Source: UBA7672 sp044224605 (GTDB lineage: Bacteria; Pseudomonadota; Alphaproteobacteria; Caulobacterales; Hyphomonadaceae). Taken from it: a DNA stretch of 64,000 bases. Position numbers and translations under genes: made by a program. The DNA is taken from positions 23,714 to 87,713 of the forward strand of contig JBGAKC010000019.1 in NCBI GenBank assembly GCA_044224605.1. The letters are read 5' to 3'. Below, piece by piece: positions 36,718 through 45,934 of this stretch. Within the stretch, counting starts at the first letter, position 1. The number at the start of each line of letters is the position of its first letter. The notes beneath the pieces were generated by a model, which worked only from the letters and a program-made list of their open reading frames with translations, searched no databases and was not told the origin of the DNA.

Positions 36718-37265
36718 TGGCCGAGCCGAAGGTAGCTGCGGGCCAGACGGGTACGGCGCTGGTGAAGCCGAGCGATCCGTATTTCGCCGGACTGTCGGAT
36801 GAGCTGGCCGACAAGGGCTTTGTCGTCGCCGCGCTGGATGACGTGATCACCTGGGCGCGCACCGGGTCGCTGATGTGGATGACGTTCGGCCTTGCCTGCT
36901 GCGCCGTGGAGATGATGCAGGCGTCGATGCCGCGTTACGACATGGAGCGCTTCGGCGCCGCGCCGCGCGCCAGCCCACGCCAGTCGGACGTGATGATCGT
37001 CGCCGGCACGCTCACCAACAAGATGGCGCCCGCGCTCCGCAAGGTTTACGACCAGATGCCGGAGCCACGTTACGTGATCTCGATGGGCTCGTGCGCGAAT
37101 GGCGGCGGTTACTATCACTATTCGTACGCGGTGGTGCGCGGGTGTGACCGCATTGTGCCGGTCGACATCTATGTCCCGGGCTGCCCGCCGACGGCTGAGG
37201 CGCTGATCTACGGGCTCCTGCAGCTGCAGAAGAAGATCCGCCGTGAGGGGAGCATCGAGAGATGA
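36717..37265 (+). CDS. nuoB: NADH-quinone oxidoreductase subunit B (N2 cluster)
   Basis: A 182-residue peripheral-arm subunit that binds the terminal 4Fe-4S cluster N2. The four cysteine ligands are visible in FGLACCAVEMM (two adjacent), GSCANGGGYY and VPGCPPTAEA. ATG at 36717 was chosen because it overlaps the nuoA stop; it leaves a 40-residue N-terminal arm typical of alphaproteobacteria. Coupled with nuoC by another ATGA overlap. Confidence 0.97.
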   Translation: MAEPKVAAGQTGTALVKPSDPYFAGLSDELADKGFVVAALDDVITWARTGSLMWMTFGLACCAVEMMQASMPRYDMERFGAAPRASPRQSDVMIVAGTLTNKMAPALRKVYDQMPEPRYVISMGSCANGGGYYHYSYAVVRGCDRIVPVDIYVPGCPPTAEALIYGLLQLQKKIRREGSIER

Positions 37266-37885
37266 GCGTTCCCTCCAGGGCTGCCATGATCTCGGAACTG
37301 AAGCTGCACCTCGAGAGTGTGCAGGCGAAGGCGATCAGATCGATCACTGTGGCGAACGGCGAGATGACCATCGTGGCCAACCGCGACGGCATCGAGAAGC
37401 TGCTGGAATTCCTTCGCGACGACAGCCAGTGCCGGTTCGAGACGCTGGTGGACCTGTGCGGCTGCGATTATCCGACCGAAGCGGAGCGCTTCGAGGTCGT
37501 CTACCATATGCTGTCGATGCGCCTGAACCAGCGCATTCGCGTGAAAGTTCGCACGGACGAGGCGACGCCGGTGCCAACGGTTTCGACCGTGTTCCCGGTC
37601 GCCAACTGGTATGAACGCGAAGCGTTCGACATGTATGGCATCATCTTCGCGGGACACCCTGACCTGCGCCGCATCCTTACCGATTACGGCTTCGACGGCT
37701 ATCCGCTGCGCAAGGACTTCCCGCTCTCGGGCCGCGTGCAGGTCCGTTACGACGAAGCCCAGAAGCGCGTGATCAACGAACCCGTGCGGCTGGTCCAGGA
37801 ATACCGCAACTTCGATTTCCTCTCTCCGTGGGAAGGCATGCAAGCGGTCATCCCGGGCGATGAGAAAGCCGGAGGCCAGAAATAA
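37262..37885 (+). CDS. nuoC: NADH-quinone oxidoreductase subunit C
   Basis: A 207-residue 30-kDa-type subunit of the peripheral arm. Signature segments are VFPVANWYEREAFDMYGI and ILTDYGFDGYPLRKDFPLSG, conserved near the nuoD interface. It is separate from nuoD, unlike the fused NuoCD of enterics, as usual in alphaproteobacteria and mitochondria. ATGA overlap with nuoB and 2-base spacing to nuoD. Confidence 0.97.
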   Translation: MSVPSRAAMISELKLHLESVQAKAIRSITVANGEMTIVANRDGIEKLLEFLRDDSQCRFETLVDLCGCDYPTEAERFEVVYHMLSMRLNQRIRVKVRTDEATPVPTVSTVFPVANWYEREAFDMYGIIFAGHPDLRRILTDYGFDGYPLRKDFPLSGRVQVRYDEAQKRVINEPVRLVQEYRNFDFLSPWEGMQAVIPGDEKAGGQK

Positions 37886-37887
37886 CC

Positions 37888-39090
37888 ATGGCTGACGACG
37901 GCATTCACAAGTCGGATGATCTCGACGACCGCAAGTTCACGATCAACTTCGGGCCGCAGCACCCGGCTGCGCACGGCGTGCTGCGCCTCGTGCTGGATCT
38001 CGATGGCGAGATCGTCGATCGCGTCGATCCGCATATCGGCCTGCTTCACCGCGGCACCGAGAAGCTGATCGAGTACAAGACTTTCCTTCAGGCGCTGCCT
38101 TACTTCGACCGGCTCGACTATGTCGCGCCGATGAACCAGGAGCATGCCTACTGTCTTGCGATCGAGCGGCTAGCGGGTATCGAAGTGCCGGCTCGCGCCA
38201 AGTACATCCGCGTGATCTTCTCCGAGATCGGCCGCCTGCTGTCGCACCTGCTGAACGTCACGACGCAGGCGATGGACGTGGGCGCGCTGACGCCGCCGCT
38301 GTGGGGCTTCGAGCCGCGCGAGCAGCTTATGGTGTTCTACGAGCGCGCGTCTGGCTCGCGCATGCACGCGGCGTACTTCCGTCCGGGCGGCGTCCACCAG
38401 GACCTGCCGCCGGAACTGGTGGAAGACATTCACAAATTCTGCGATCCTTTCCTGAAGACGCTCGACGACATCGAGACGCTCGTCACCGAGAACCGCATCT
38501 TCAAGCAGCGCAACGTCGACATCGGCGTCGTGTCGGTGGAAGATGCGCTGGCCTGGGGCTTCTCGGGTGTGATGGTGCGTGGCTCCGGCCTCGCTTGGGA
38601 CCTCCGTCGCGCCGAGCCGTACGAAGTCTATTCGGAACTCGACTTCAAGGTTCCGGTCGGCAAGAACGGCGACTGCTGGGACCGCTATCTTTGCCGCGTC
38701 GAGGAGATGCGCGAGAGCATCAAGATTATCAAGCAGTGCATCGACAAGATGCCGGTCGGCCCCGTGCTGCCCGAGCATTCCAAGTTCGCCCCGCCGCGCC
38801 GCGCCGAGATGAAGTCGTCGATGGAGGCGCTGATCCACCACTTCAAGCTCTACACCGAGGGCTTCCACGTGCCCCCCGGCGAGACCTATGCGTGCGTCGA
38901 GGCGCCGAAGGGCGAGTTCGGCGTGTATCTCGTGACCGATGGCGGCAACCGTCCATATCGCGCGAAGATCAAGGCGCCGGGCTATGCCCACCTTCACGCG
39001 ATGGACCATCTGTCCCGCGGCCATATGCTCGCGGACGTGTCGGCCATCCTGGGCTCGCTGGACATCGTGTTCGGGGAGGTCGACCGTTGA
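37888..39090 (+). CDS. nuoD: NADH-quinone oxidoreductase subunit D
   Basis: A 400-residue 49-kDa-type subunit forming much of the quinone pocket. Seen are NFGPQHPAAHGVLRLVLDLDG (His of the quinone site), PHIGLLHRGTEKLIE and RLDYVAPMNQEHAYC, and the C-terminal DIVFGEVDR ending is canonical. Full length. The following gene starts on a TTG within its stop region. Confidence 0.98.
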   Translation: MADDGIHKSDDLDDRKFTINFGPQHPAAHGVLRLVLDLDGEIVDRVDPHIGLLHRGTEKLIEYKTFLQALPYFDRLDYVAPMNQEHAYCLAIERLAGIEVPARAKYIRVIFSEIGRLLSHLLNVTTQAMDVGALTPPLWGFEPREQLMVFYERASGSRMHAAYFRPGGVHQDLPPELVEDIHKFCDPFLKTLDDIETLVTENRIFKQRNVDIGVVSVEDALAWGFSGVMVRGSGLAWDLRRAEPYEVYSELDFKVPVGKNGDCWDRYLCRVEEMRESIKIIKQCIDKMPVGPVLPEHSKFAPPRRAEMKSSMEALIHHFKLYTEGFHVPPGETYACVEAPKGEFGVYLVTDGGNRPYRAKIKAPGYAHLHAMDHLSRGHMLADVSAILGSLDIVFGEVDR

Positions 39091-39770
39091 GCCACCGCCG
39101 TTTCCATCATCCCGAGCACCACGAGCCGTTTGCGTTTACGCAGGCGAGCGAGGACCAGATCGCGTGGTGGGAGCGTAAGTATCCCTCGGAGCGCCGCCAG
39201 TCGGCCGTCATCCCGGCGCTCTGGATTACGCAGAAGCAGAATAATGGCTGGTTGTCAGAGCCGGCTCTGCGCGCGGTCGCCGAGCGGCTGGGCATGACCT
39301 ATATCCGCGTCTACGAGGTCGCGACCTTCTACACGATGTTCAACCTTGAGCCGGTCGGGAAGTATCACTTCCAGGTCTGCGGCACGACGCCGTGCATGCT
39401 GCGCGGCGCCGACAAGCTGAAGGACTTCTGCGAGCGCAAGATTGGCCCGAAGGGGCACGTGTCGGGCGGCGGCAAGTTCTCGTGGGTCGAGGTCGAATGC
39501 CTCGGCGCGTGCGTGAATGCGCCGATGATCCAGATCAACGACTACTATTACGAAGACCTGACGATCGAGACGCTTGAGAAGATCATCGACGATTTTGCGG
39601 CTGGCAAGGAGCCGGCGCCGGGTCCTTATGTGAAGCGGCAGACGTCCGCACCGGAGGGCACGCCGACATCGCTGACGGACGAGAGCCTCTATGACGGCTC
39701 GAAGGCCAGGCCGCTGGCGACCATTCCGAACGCACCTGCACCGAAGCCGCCAGAGCCGGCTCAGACATGA
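39087..39770 (+). CDS. nuoE: NADH-quinone oxidoreductase subunit E
   Basis: A 227-residue 24-kDa-type subunit carrying a 2Fe-2S cluster; ligands in CGTTPCMLRG and CLGACVNAP. The start is TTG at 39087, overlapping the nuoD stop, chosen because GGGGAGG lies seven bases upstream and no ATG fits; the opening SHRRFHHPEHHEPF is typical. The C-terminal 50 residues, rich in Pro, Ala and Thr, extend beyond the cluster domain and look disordered. Confidence 0.94.
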   Translation: MSHRRFHHPEHHEPFAFTQASEDQIAWWERKYPSERRQSAVIPALWITQKQNNGWLSEPALRAVAERLGMTYIRVYEVATFYTMFNLEPVGKYHFQVCGTTPCMLRGADKLKDFCERKIGPKGHVSGGGKFSWVEVECLGACVNAPMIQINDYYYEDLTIETLEKIIDDFAAGKEPAPGPYVKRQTSAPEGTPTSLTDESLYDGSKARPLATIPNAPAPKPPEPAQT

Positions 39771-39994
39771 AGGGCGTGATGGCGGAATACAAACCCAGCA
39801 AGGCAATGATGGCCGAACTCGTGAAGGCGGGTGTCCTCGAGGCGCTCTGCATCGTCGCGGGCGTGGTCGCGTTCCTACTGACCAACAACTGGATCTGGAT
39901 CGTGTCGGGCGTGCTCGCCGGGCTGGGCTTCAGCCTGCCTGCGATCATCAAGCTCGTCCGGGAAGCCAAGGAGCGCGACCGTGCTTCTCGATAA
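39767..39994 (+). CDS. Small two-helix membrane protein inside the nuo operon
   Basis: A 75-residue protein between nuoE and nuoF, not a standard complex I subunit. After an amphipathic N-terminus come two hydrophobic helices (about 21–42 and 43–62: LEALCIVAGVVAFLLTNNWI and SGVLAGLGFSLPAII), then a basic/acidic tail KLVREAKERDRASR. It overlaps nuoE by ATGA and nuoF by 14 bases, so it is translated with them. The constraint of two overlaps argues it is real. It could be an accessory or assembly subunit; I do not recognise a named family. Confidence 0.8.
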   Translation: MKGVMAEYKPSKAMMAELVKAGVLEALCIVAGVVAFLLTNNWIWIVSGVLAGLGFSLPAIIKLVREAKERDRASR

Positions 39995-41291
39995 GGATCG
40001 CATCTTCACGAACCTGTACGGGCGCCAGGACTGGCGTCTCGAAGCCGCGAAGAAGCGCGGCGCGTGGAACGCCACCAGGGAGCTGATGCAGTTCGGCCCG
40101 GAGTGGATCTGCGACCAGATCAAGGCCTCGGGCCTGCGCGGCCGTGGCGGCGCCGGCTTCCCGACGGGCCTAAAATGGACCTTCATGCCGAAGGTGGTGA
40201 AGGACCGCCCGCACTATCTCGTCGTAAACGCTGATGAATCCGAACCCGGTACGTGCAAGGACCGGGATATCATGCGCCACGATCCGCACCTGCTGATCGA
40301 GGGCTGCCTGATCGCGTCGTACGCGATGCGCGCCAACAAGTGCTACATTTACCTGCGCGGCGAATACGTCTTCGAGCGCGAGACGCTGGAGAAGGCGATC
40401 GCTGAGGCTTACGCGGCTGGTCTCGTCGGCAAGAACGCCTGCGGCTCGGGCTGGGATTTCGACATCTACTGCCACCACGGCGCCGGCGCCTACATCTGCG
40501 GTGAAGAGACTGCGCTGCTCGAAAGCCTCGAAGGCAAGAAAGGCCAGCCGCGCCTGAAACCGCCATTCCCGGCGAACGCCGGCCTCTATGGCTGCCCGAC
40601 GACCGTGAACAATGTGGAATCGATCGCTGTCGCGCCGACCATTCTGCGCCGCGGCGCCGGCTGGTTCGCGGGCTTTGGCCGTCCGAACAACACGGGCACG
40701 AAAGTGTTCTGCATCTCCGGCCACGTCGAGCGGCCGTGCAACGTCGAAGAAGAGATGTCGATCCCGCTGAAGACGCTGATCGAAGAGCATTGCGGCGGCG
40801 TGCGCGGCGGCTGGGGCAACCTCAAGGCGATCATCCCGGGCGGCTCGTCCGTGCCGATGATCCCGAAAGAGGTCTGCGACACCGTTCTGATGGACTTCGA
40901 CGCTCTGCGCGACGTGAAGTCGGGCCTCGGCACGGCGGCCGTCATCGTGATGGACAAGTCGACCGACCTGGTTCGCGCGATTGCGCGTATCGCCTATTTC
41001 TACAAGCACGAAAGCTGCGGCCAGTGCACGCCGTGCCGAGAAGGCACTGGTTGGATGTGGCGTGTCCTCGAGCGGATGGTGAAGGGTGAAGCCGAGACTT
41101 CCGAGATCGACACGCTGCTCGATGTCGCATCGCAGGTTGAGGGTCACACGATCTGCGCGCTGGGCGATGCCGCTGCGTGGCCGATCCAGGGCCTGATCCG
41201 TCACTTCCGGTCCGAGATCGAGGATCGCATCAACAACTACCGCATGGGCCGCCCGCACGTTCAGGGTGCAACCCTTACGGCGGCGGAGTAG
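39981..41291 (+). CDS. nuoF: NADH-quinone oxidoreductase subunit F
   Basis: A 436-residue 51-kDa-type subunit that binds NADH, FMN and a 4Fe-4S cluster. GRGGAGFPTGLKW is the FMN/NADH site, ICGEETALLESLEG the second NADH loop, and ESCGQCTPCREGTGWM holds three of the four cluster cysteines (the fourth in HTICALGDAAA). It starts on GTG within the preceding small gene. Confidence 0.97.
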   Translation: MLLDKDRIFTNLYGRQDWRLEAAKKRGAWNATRELMQFGPEWICDQIKASGLRGRGGAGFPTGLKWTFMPKVVKDRPHYLVVNADESEPGTCKDRDIMRHDPHLLIEGCLIASYAMRANKCYIYLRGEYVFERETLEKAIAEAYAAGLVGKNACGSGWDFDIYCHHGAGAYICGEETALLESLEGKKGQPRLKPPFPANAGLYGCPTTVNNVESIAVAPTILRRGAGWFAGFGRPNNTGTKVFCISGHVERPCNVEEEMSIPLKTLIEEHCGGVRGGWGNLKAIIPGGSSVPMIPKEVCDTVLMDFDALRDVKSGLGTAAVIVMDKSTDLVRAIARIAYFYKHESCGQCTPCREGTGWMWRVLERMVKGEAETSEIDTLLDVASQVEGHTICALGDAAAWPIQGLIRHFRSEIEDRINNYRMGRPHVQGATLTAAE

Positions 41292-41294
41292 GGC

Positions 41295-43297
41295 ATGACC
41301 GACACCGTCAAACTCATTGTCGATGGCGTCACTGTGGATGTGCCGAAGACGTACACCATGCTGCAGGCGTGCGAGGCGGCCGGCGCGGAGATTCCGCGCT
41401 TTTGCTATCACGAGCGTCTGTCGATCGCAGGCAACTGCCGCATGTGCCTCGTCGACTGGGTCGGCGCGCCGAAGCCAATCGCGTCGTGCGCCCAGACGGT
41501 GGGTGACATGGCGCCGAAGAAAGACGGCACACCGCACGAGATCTCCACCAAGTCGCCGCGCGCCATCAAGGCCCGCAACGGCGTGATGGAATTCCTGCTG
41601 ATCAACCACCCGTTGGATTGTCCGATCTGCGACCAGGGCGGCGAGTGCGATCTGCAGGACCAGGCGATGGGTTATGGCCGCGCCGCCTCGCGCTATTCCG
41701 AGAACAAGCGCGCGGTCGACGACAAGAACATGGGCCCGCTGGTCAAGACGATCATGACCCGCTGTATCCAGTGCACCCGTTGCGTGCGCTTCGCGGCAGA
41801 GGTAGCGGGCGTGGATGAGATCGGTCTCGCCAACCGCGGCGAGGATGCCGAGATCACGACCTATCTTGAGAAGTCGCTGACCTCCGAACTCTCCGGCAAC
41901 GTGATCGACCTGTGCCCGGTGGGCGCGCTGACGTCCAAGCCGTACGCTTTCAACGCGCGTCCGTGGGAGCTGCGCAAGACCGAGAGCATCGACGTGATGG
42001 ACGCCATGGGCGCTGCCATTCGTGTCGATGCGCGCGGCCCGACCGTGATGCGCATCCTTCCGCGCGTGAATGAAGAAATCAACGAGGAGTGGATCTCGGA
42101 CAAGACGCGCTTCGTCTGGGACGGCCTCGGCCGCCAGCGCCTCGACAAGCCGTATGTGCGCGAGAACGGCGCGCTCACGGCCACGACCTGGGATGAAGCG
42201 CTGAAAAAGGCCGCGGAGTTCCTGAAGGTTCCGGGCGACAAGATCGGCGTGATCGCGGGCGACCTTGCCGATGCCGAAAGCATGAAGGCCGCGATGGACC
42301 TCGCTGGTTCGCTGGGCGTGGCGTCGGTCGATTGCCGTCAGGATGGCTCGAAGCTTGGCCTTGGCGCAGATGGATCGAAGATGCCGCGCGAGAGCTATCT
42401 CTTCAACTCGACTATCATGGGCCTCGATGAGGCGGATGCGATCCTGCTCGTCGGCGTGAACCCGCGCAAGGAAGCGGCCGTGCTGAACGCGCGCATCCGT
42501 AAGGCCTGGCTACGTTTCGTGCCCGTGTCGCTGGTCGGCGAGCGTGTCGACCTGACCTATGACTACAAATATGTCGGCGCAGGTCCGGACTCGCTGGGCG
42601 AGATCAATCGGCGCTGGCGTCGGCTGTCGGCGCGTTCAAGGACGGCTGGAACGGTTTCAACGTGCTGCACACGGCCGCCTCACGTGTCGGCGGCCTCGAC
42701 ATGGGCTTCCTCCCGGGTAAGGGCGGCAAGGACGTGGCAGGCATCATCGCGGCGGCACAGTCGGGCGACATCAAGACGGTCGTGCTGCTGGGCGCCGACG
42801 AGATCGATACGTCGAAGCTCGGCAAGGCCAACGTCATCTATATCGGCAGCCATGGCGATAACGGCGCGCACCGCGCGGACGTGATCCTGCCGGCCGCCGC
42901 CTACACCGAGAAATCGGCGACCTACGTCAACACGGAAGGCCGCGTGCAACGCACGCAGCGCGCCGTCGCTCCGAAGGGCGATGCGCGTGAAGACTGGGCG
43001 ATCCTGCGCGCGCTGTCGGCTTATGTTGGAATGACGCTGCCGTACGACACGCTGGCGCAACTGCGCGAGAAGCTGGGCAAGGACCATCCGACCTTCCTCG
43101 GCCTCGACTTTGCGCCGGGCACGCACGCCAGCAGCGTTGCGCCGCCTTATGGGGTCGCCGGAAAAATGGACTCGGCGCCGTTCAAGACGCCGATCCAGGC
43201 GTTCCACCTGACCAATCCGATCGCGCGGGCCTCGCGCACTATGGCGGAATGCGCCGAGCTGGCTGCGGGTGTGAACCCCGCGGTTGCGGCGGAATAG
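41295..43297 (+). pseudogene. nuoG: NADH-quinone oxidoreductase subunit G, disrupted by frameshift and deletion
   Basis: The first frame gives 437 good residues: the 2Fe-2S domain (ERLSIAGNCRMCLVDW), CDQGGECDLQDQAMGYG and the two cysteine sets of the 4Fe-4S ferredoxin part (CIQCTRCVRFAAEVAG), then the molybdopterin-like domain to DSLGEI near 42605. The next frame resumes with QSALASAVGAFKDGWNGF and continues to the stop. Compared with the family, about 33–37 residues between these points are missing and the frame shifts, implying an out-of-frame loss of roughly 100–110 bases near 42600–42625. The product would be truncated. Confidence 0.85.
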
Positions 43298-43307
43298 GGG
43301 GGGCGCG

Positions 43308-44414
43308 ATGGAAAACCTCTTCCAGTGGGGCGGTGGAATGTGGGGCGGCATCGGCCTGGCCGTGCTGCAGATCCTCGTCTTCGTCGTGATTCTGCTCGTC
43401 TCGATCGCGTTCCTGTTGCTGTTCGACCGCAAGGTCTGGGCGGCCGTTCAGCTGCGCAAGGGCCCGAACGTCGTGGGCCCGTTCGGCCTGTTCCAGTCGT
43501 TCGCGGACCTGTTCAAGTTCGTGCTCAAGGAAGTCATCATCCCGGCGGGCGCCAACAAGACGGTGTTCCTGCTCGCGCCGATCATCACACTGACGCTGGC
43601 GCTGGTCGGCTGGGCGGTGATCCCGGTGGCGCCGGGTTGGGTGATCTCCAACCTCAATGTCGGCGTCCTGTACCTGTTCGCGATCTCGTCGCTGGGCGTC
43701 TATGGCATCATCATGGGCGGCTGGGCATCCAACTCGAAGTATCCGTTCCTGGGCGGTCTCCGTTCGGCGGCGCAGATGGTGTCGTACGAAGTCTCGATCG
43801 GCTTCGTGATCGTGACCGTGCTGCTGCTGGTCGGTTCGCTGAACCTGTCGGACGTGGTGAAGCACCAGGAAGGCGGCATCTGGAACTGGCACGCCTTCGC
43901 GTTCCCGACGATCTTCGTCATGTTCCCGATGTTCGTGATCTTCTTCATCTCGGCGCTGGCGGAAACGAACCGTCCTCCGTTCGACTTGCCGGAAGCTGAA
44001 TCCGAACTCGTGGCGGGCTATCAGGTTGAATACTCGTCCTCGCCCTACCTGCTCTTCATGATCGGGGAATACGTCTCCATCGTGCTGATGTGCGCGATGC
44101 TGACGATCCTGTTCCTCGGCGGCTGGCACATGCCGATCCCGATCCCTGTGCCTGAGAATACGCCGGAATGGTTGATCAGCCTCGGCGGCTTCCTGGTCTT
44201 CGCGGTCAAGGTGATCTTCTTCTTCTGGCTGTTTGCGATGGTGAAGGCGATTGTGCCGCGCTATCGCTATGACCAATTGATGCGCCTCGGCTGGAAGATC
44301 TTCCTGCCGACCTCGCTGGTCGCCGTCGTTATCATTTCCGCCTACGTCGTGTTCGTCCGTCCGAAGGCTGTAGAGGCGCCGCCTGCGCCGCCTGCGGCTG
44401 CAATGGCGACCTGA
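43308..44414 (+). CDS. nuoH: NADH-quinone oxidoreductase subunit H
   Basis: A 368-residue membrane subunit joining the peripheral and membrane arms at the quinone tunnel. DRKVWAAVQLRKGPNVVGP, LFKFVLKE and AETNRPPFDLPEAESELV are hallmark motifs. ATG at 43308 follows a G-rich site (GGGGGG). The C-terminal residues end in an Ala/Pro tail beyond the last helix. Confidence 0.97.
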   Translation: MENLFQWGGGMWGGIGLAVLQILVFVVILLVSIAFLLLFDRKVWAAVQLRKGPNVVGPFGLFQSFADLFKFVLKEVIIPAGANKTVFLLAPIITLTLALVGWAVIPVAPGWVISNLNVGVLYLFAISSLGVYGIIMGGWASNSKYPFLGGLRSAAQMVSYEVSIGFVIVTVLLLVGSLNLSDVVKHQEGGIWNWHAFAFPTIFVMFPMFVIFFISALAETNRPPFDLPEAESELVAGYQVEYSSSPYLLFMIGEYVSIVLMCAMLTILFLGGWHMPIPIPVPENTPEWLISLGGFLVFAVKVIFFFWLFAMVKAIVPRYRYDQLMRLGWKIFLPTSLVAVVIISAYVVFVRPKAVEAPPAPPAAAMAT

Positions 44415-44423
44415 GGAGTGCGC

Positions 44424-44909
44424 ATGTCGATCGGTCAGGCTATTCGGGGAGCGCTGCTGACGGACTTCGGGTCCGCCTTCCTCCTCTCCATGCGCCAGTT
44501 CTTCACGCGCAAGGCGACAGTGAACTATCCCTTCGAGAAGGGCCCGCTGTCCCCGCGCTTCCGCGGCGAGCATGCGTTGCGCCGCTACGCCAATGGCGAG
44601 GAACGTTGCATCGCGTGCAAGCTGTGCGAAGCCATCTGCCCGGCGCAGGCGATCACGATCGAGGCCGAGCCGCGCGAAGACGGTTCGCGCCGCACGACCC
44701 GCTACGACATCGACATGGTGAAGTGCATCTACTGCGGCTTCTGCCAGGAAGCCTGCCCGGTGGATGCCATCGTCGAAGGCCCGAATTTCGAGTTCGCCAC
44801 GGAAACCCGTGAAGAGCTCTATTACGACAAGGAACGGCTTCTTGAGAACGGCGACCGCTGGGAACGCGAGATCGCCCGCAATCTGGAACTCGACGCACGG
44901 TATCGATAG
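44424..44909 (+). CDS. nuoI: NADH-quinone oxidoreductase subunit I
   Basis: A 161-residue peripheral subunit with two 4Fe-4S clusters; ligands CIACKLCEAICP and CIYCGFCQEACP. ATG at 44424 is chosen over GTG at 44418 because GAGGAG is then about seven bases upstream. The N-terminal helix region (FTRKATVNYPFEKGPLSPRF) is typical. The operon's longest gap follows. Confidence 0.97.
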   Translation: MSIGQAIRGALLTDFGSAFLLSMRQFFTRKATVNYPFEKGPLSPRFRGEHALRRYANGEERCIACKLCEAICPAQAITIEAEPREDGSRRTTRYDIDMVKCIYCGFCQEACPVDAIVEGPNFEFATETREELYYDKERLLENGDRWEREIARNLELDARYR

Positions 44910-44960
44910 AAGGGCGCGGCTCGCGGGAGGGCGAGTCGGGCTCTGACGGACTTCTCAGTG

Positions 44961-44979
44961 GCCCCGTCCGGGGCGTTTT
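44961..44979 (+). terminator. Terminator-like hairpin between nuoI and nuoJ
   Basis: GCCCC-GTCC-GGGGC followed by GTTTTG lies in the 97-base nuoI–nuoJ spacer, the only long gap in the operon. Short stem and T-tract suggest partial termination or an RNA processing point that would lower expression of nuoJ–N relative to nuoA–I. Confidence 0.35.
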
Positions 44980-45006
44980 GGAACCAAAGGAAGGGAAAGC
45001 CACGCC

Positions 45007-45600
45007 ATGGCGTTGATCGCTTTCTACATCCTCTCGACGATAGTGGTGCTCTCCGCACTCTTTGTCGTCGCCGCAAGAAACCCGGTGCACTCGGTGCTCT
45101 GGCTGATCCTGGCGTTCTTCACGTCGGCGGGCCTGCTCGTGCTGATCGGGGCCGAGTTCCTCGCGATGCTGCTGGTGGTCGTCTATGTCGGCGCCGTCGC
45201 GGTGCTGTTCCTCTTCGTGGTCATGATGCTCGACGTCGATTTCGCCGAGCTGAAGCAAGGCTTCCAGAACTACCTTGTCGTGGGCGTATTGGTGGCGCTG
45301 GCGCTATTGGCCGAGATCGGGATCGTTGCGGCGGCCGCGACCTTCGGCGGCGGGGCGGATTTCAACCCGAGCCCGAACGCAACGACGAATGCGGAAGCAC
45401 TCTCCAAGGTTCTCTACACGGACTACCTGCTGCTGTTCCAGATGTCGGGCATCGTGCTGCTGGTCGCCATGATCGGCGCCATCGTGCTGACGCTGCGTTC
45501 GCGCCCGAGCGTGAAACGCCAGAACATCGCCCAGCAGACCGGTCGCAAACGCAAGGACGCCGTCGAACTCAAGGATGTGCGTCCGGGGCAGGGGATCTGA
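45007..45600 (+). CDS. nuoJ: NADH-quinone oxidoreductase subunit J
   Basis: A 197-residue membrane subunit with five helices. NPVHSVLWLILAFF and GAEFLAMLLVVVYVGAVAVL match the conserved helix with a pi-bulge used in proton coupling. It starts 97 bases after nuoI, with AAGGAAGGG further upstream than usual, so its translation may depend on local structure. Confidence 0.95.
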   Translation: MALIAFYILSTIVVLSALFVVAARNPVHSVLWLILAFFTSAGLLVLIGAEFLAMLLVVVYVGAVAVLFLFVVMMLDVDFAELKQGFQNYLVVGVLVALALLAEIGIVAAAATFGGGADFNPSPNATTNAEALSKVLYTDYLLLFQMSGIVLLVAMIGAIVLTLRSRPSVKRQNIAQQTGRKRKDAVELKDVRPGQGI

Positions 45601-45602
45601 CC

Positions 45603-45920
45603 ATGGCGGGCTTGGAACTCACCCTCGGACACTATCTCGCGGTTTCGGCGGCGCTGTTCACCATCGGCGTGTTCGGCATCTTCGTGAACCGCAAGAACAT
45701 CATCGTCATCCTGATGTCGATCGAGCTGATCCTGCTCTCGGTGAACATCAACCTGGTGGCGTTCTCGGTCTTCAACGGCACGATCATGGGGCAGGTTTTC
45801 GCCATGCTCGTGCTGACGGTCGCCGCGGCTGAAGCCGCGGTGGGTCTCGCAATCCTCGTCGTCTACTTCCGGAACCGCGGCGAAATCGCGGTGGAAGACG
45901 TCAACGTGCTGCGCGGTTAA
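45603..45920 (+). CDS. nuoK: NADH-quinone oxidoreductase subunit K
   Basis: A 105-residue subunit with three helices. LGHYLAVSAALFTIGVFGI, NIIVILMSIELILLSVNINL (with the proton-path Glu) and TVAAAEAAVGLAILV (second Glu) are the core motifs. Two bases separate it from nuoJ. Length is normal. Confidence 0.97.
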   Translation: MAGLELTLGHYLAVSAALFTIGVFGIFVNRKNIIVILMSIELILLSVNINLVAFSVFNGTIMGQVFAMLVLTVAAAEAAVGLAILVVYFRNRGEIAVEDVNVLRG

Positions 45921-45934
45921 GGGAGAGCAGGGGC

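Noticed and set aside
38301..39086. Extended nuoE frame running back through nuoD
   Set aside because: The upstream part is Arg/Gly-rich out-of-frame translation of nuoD; the TTG at 39087 with a strong ribosome site fits the family N-terminus.
42590..42640. Programmed ribosomal frameshift in nuoG
   Set aside because: There is no slippery run or stem at the junction, and residues are missing compared with the family, which a frameshift would not explain.
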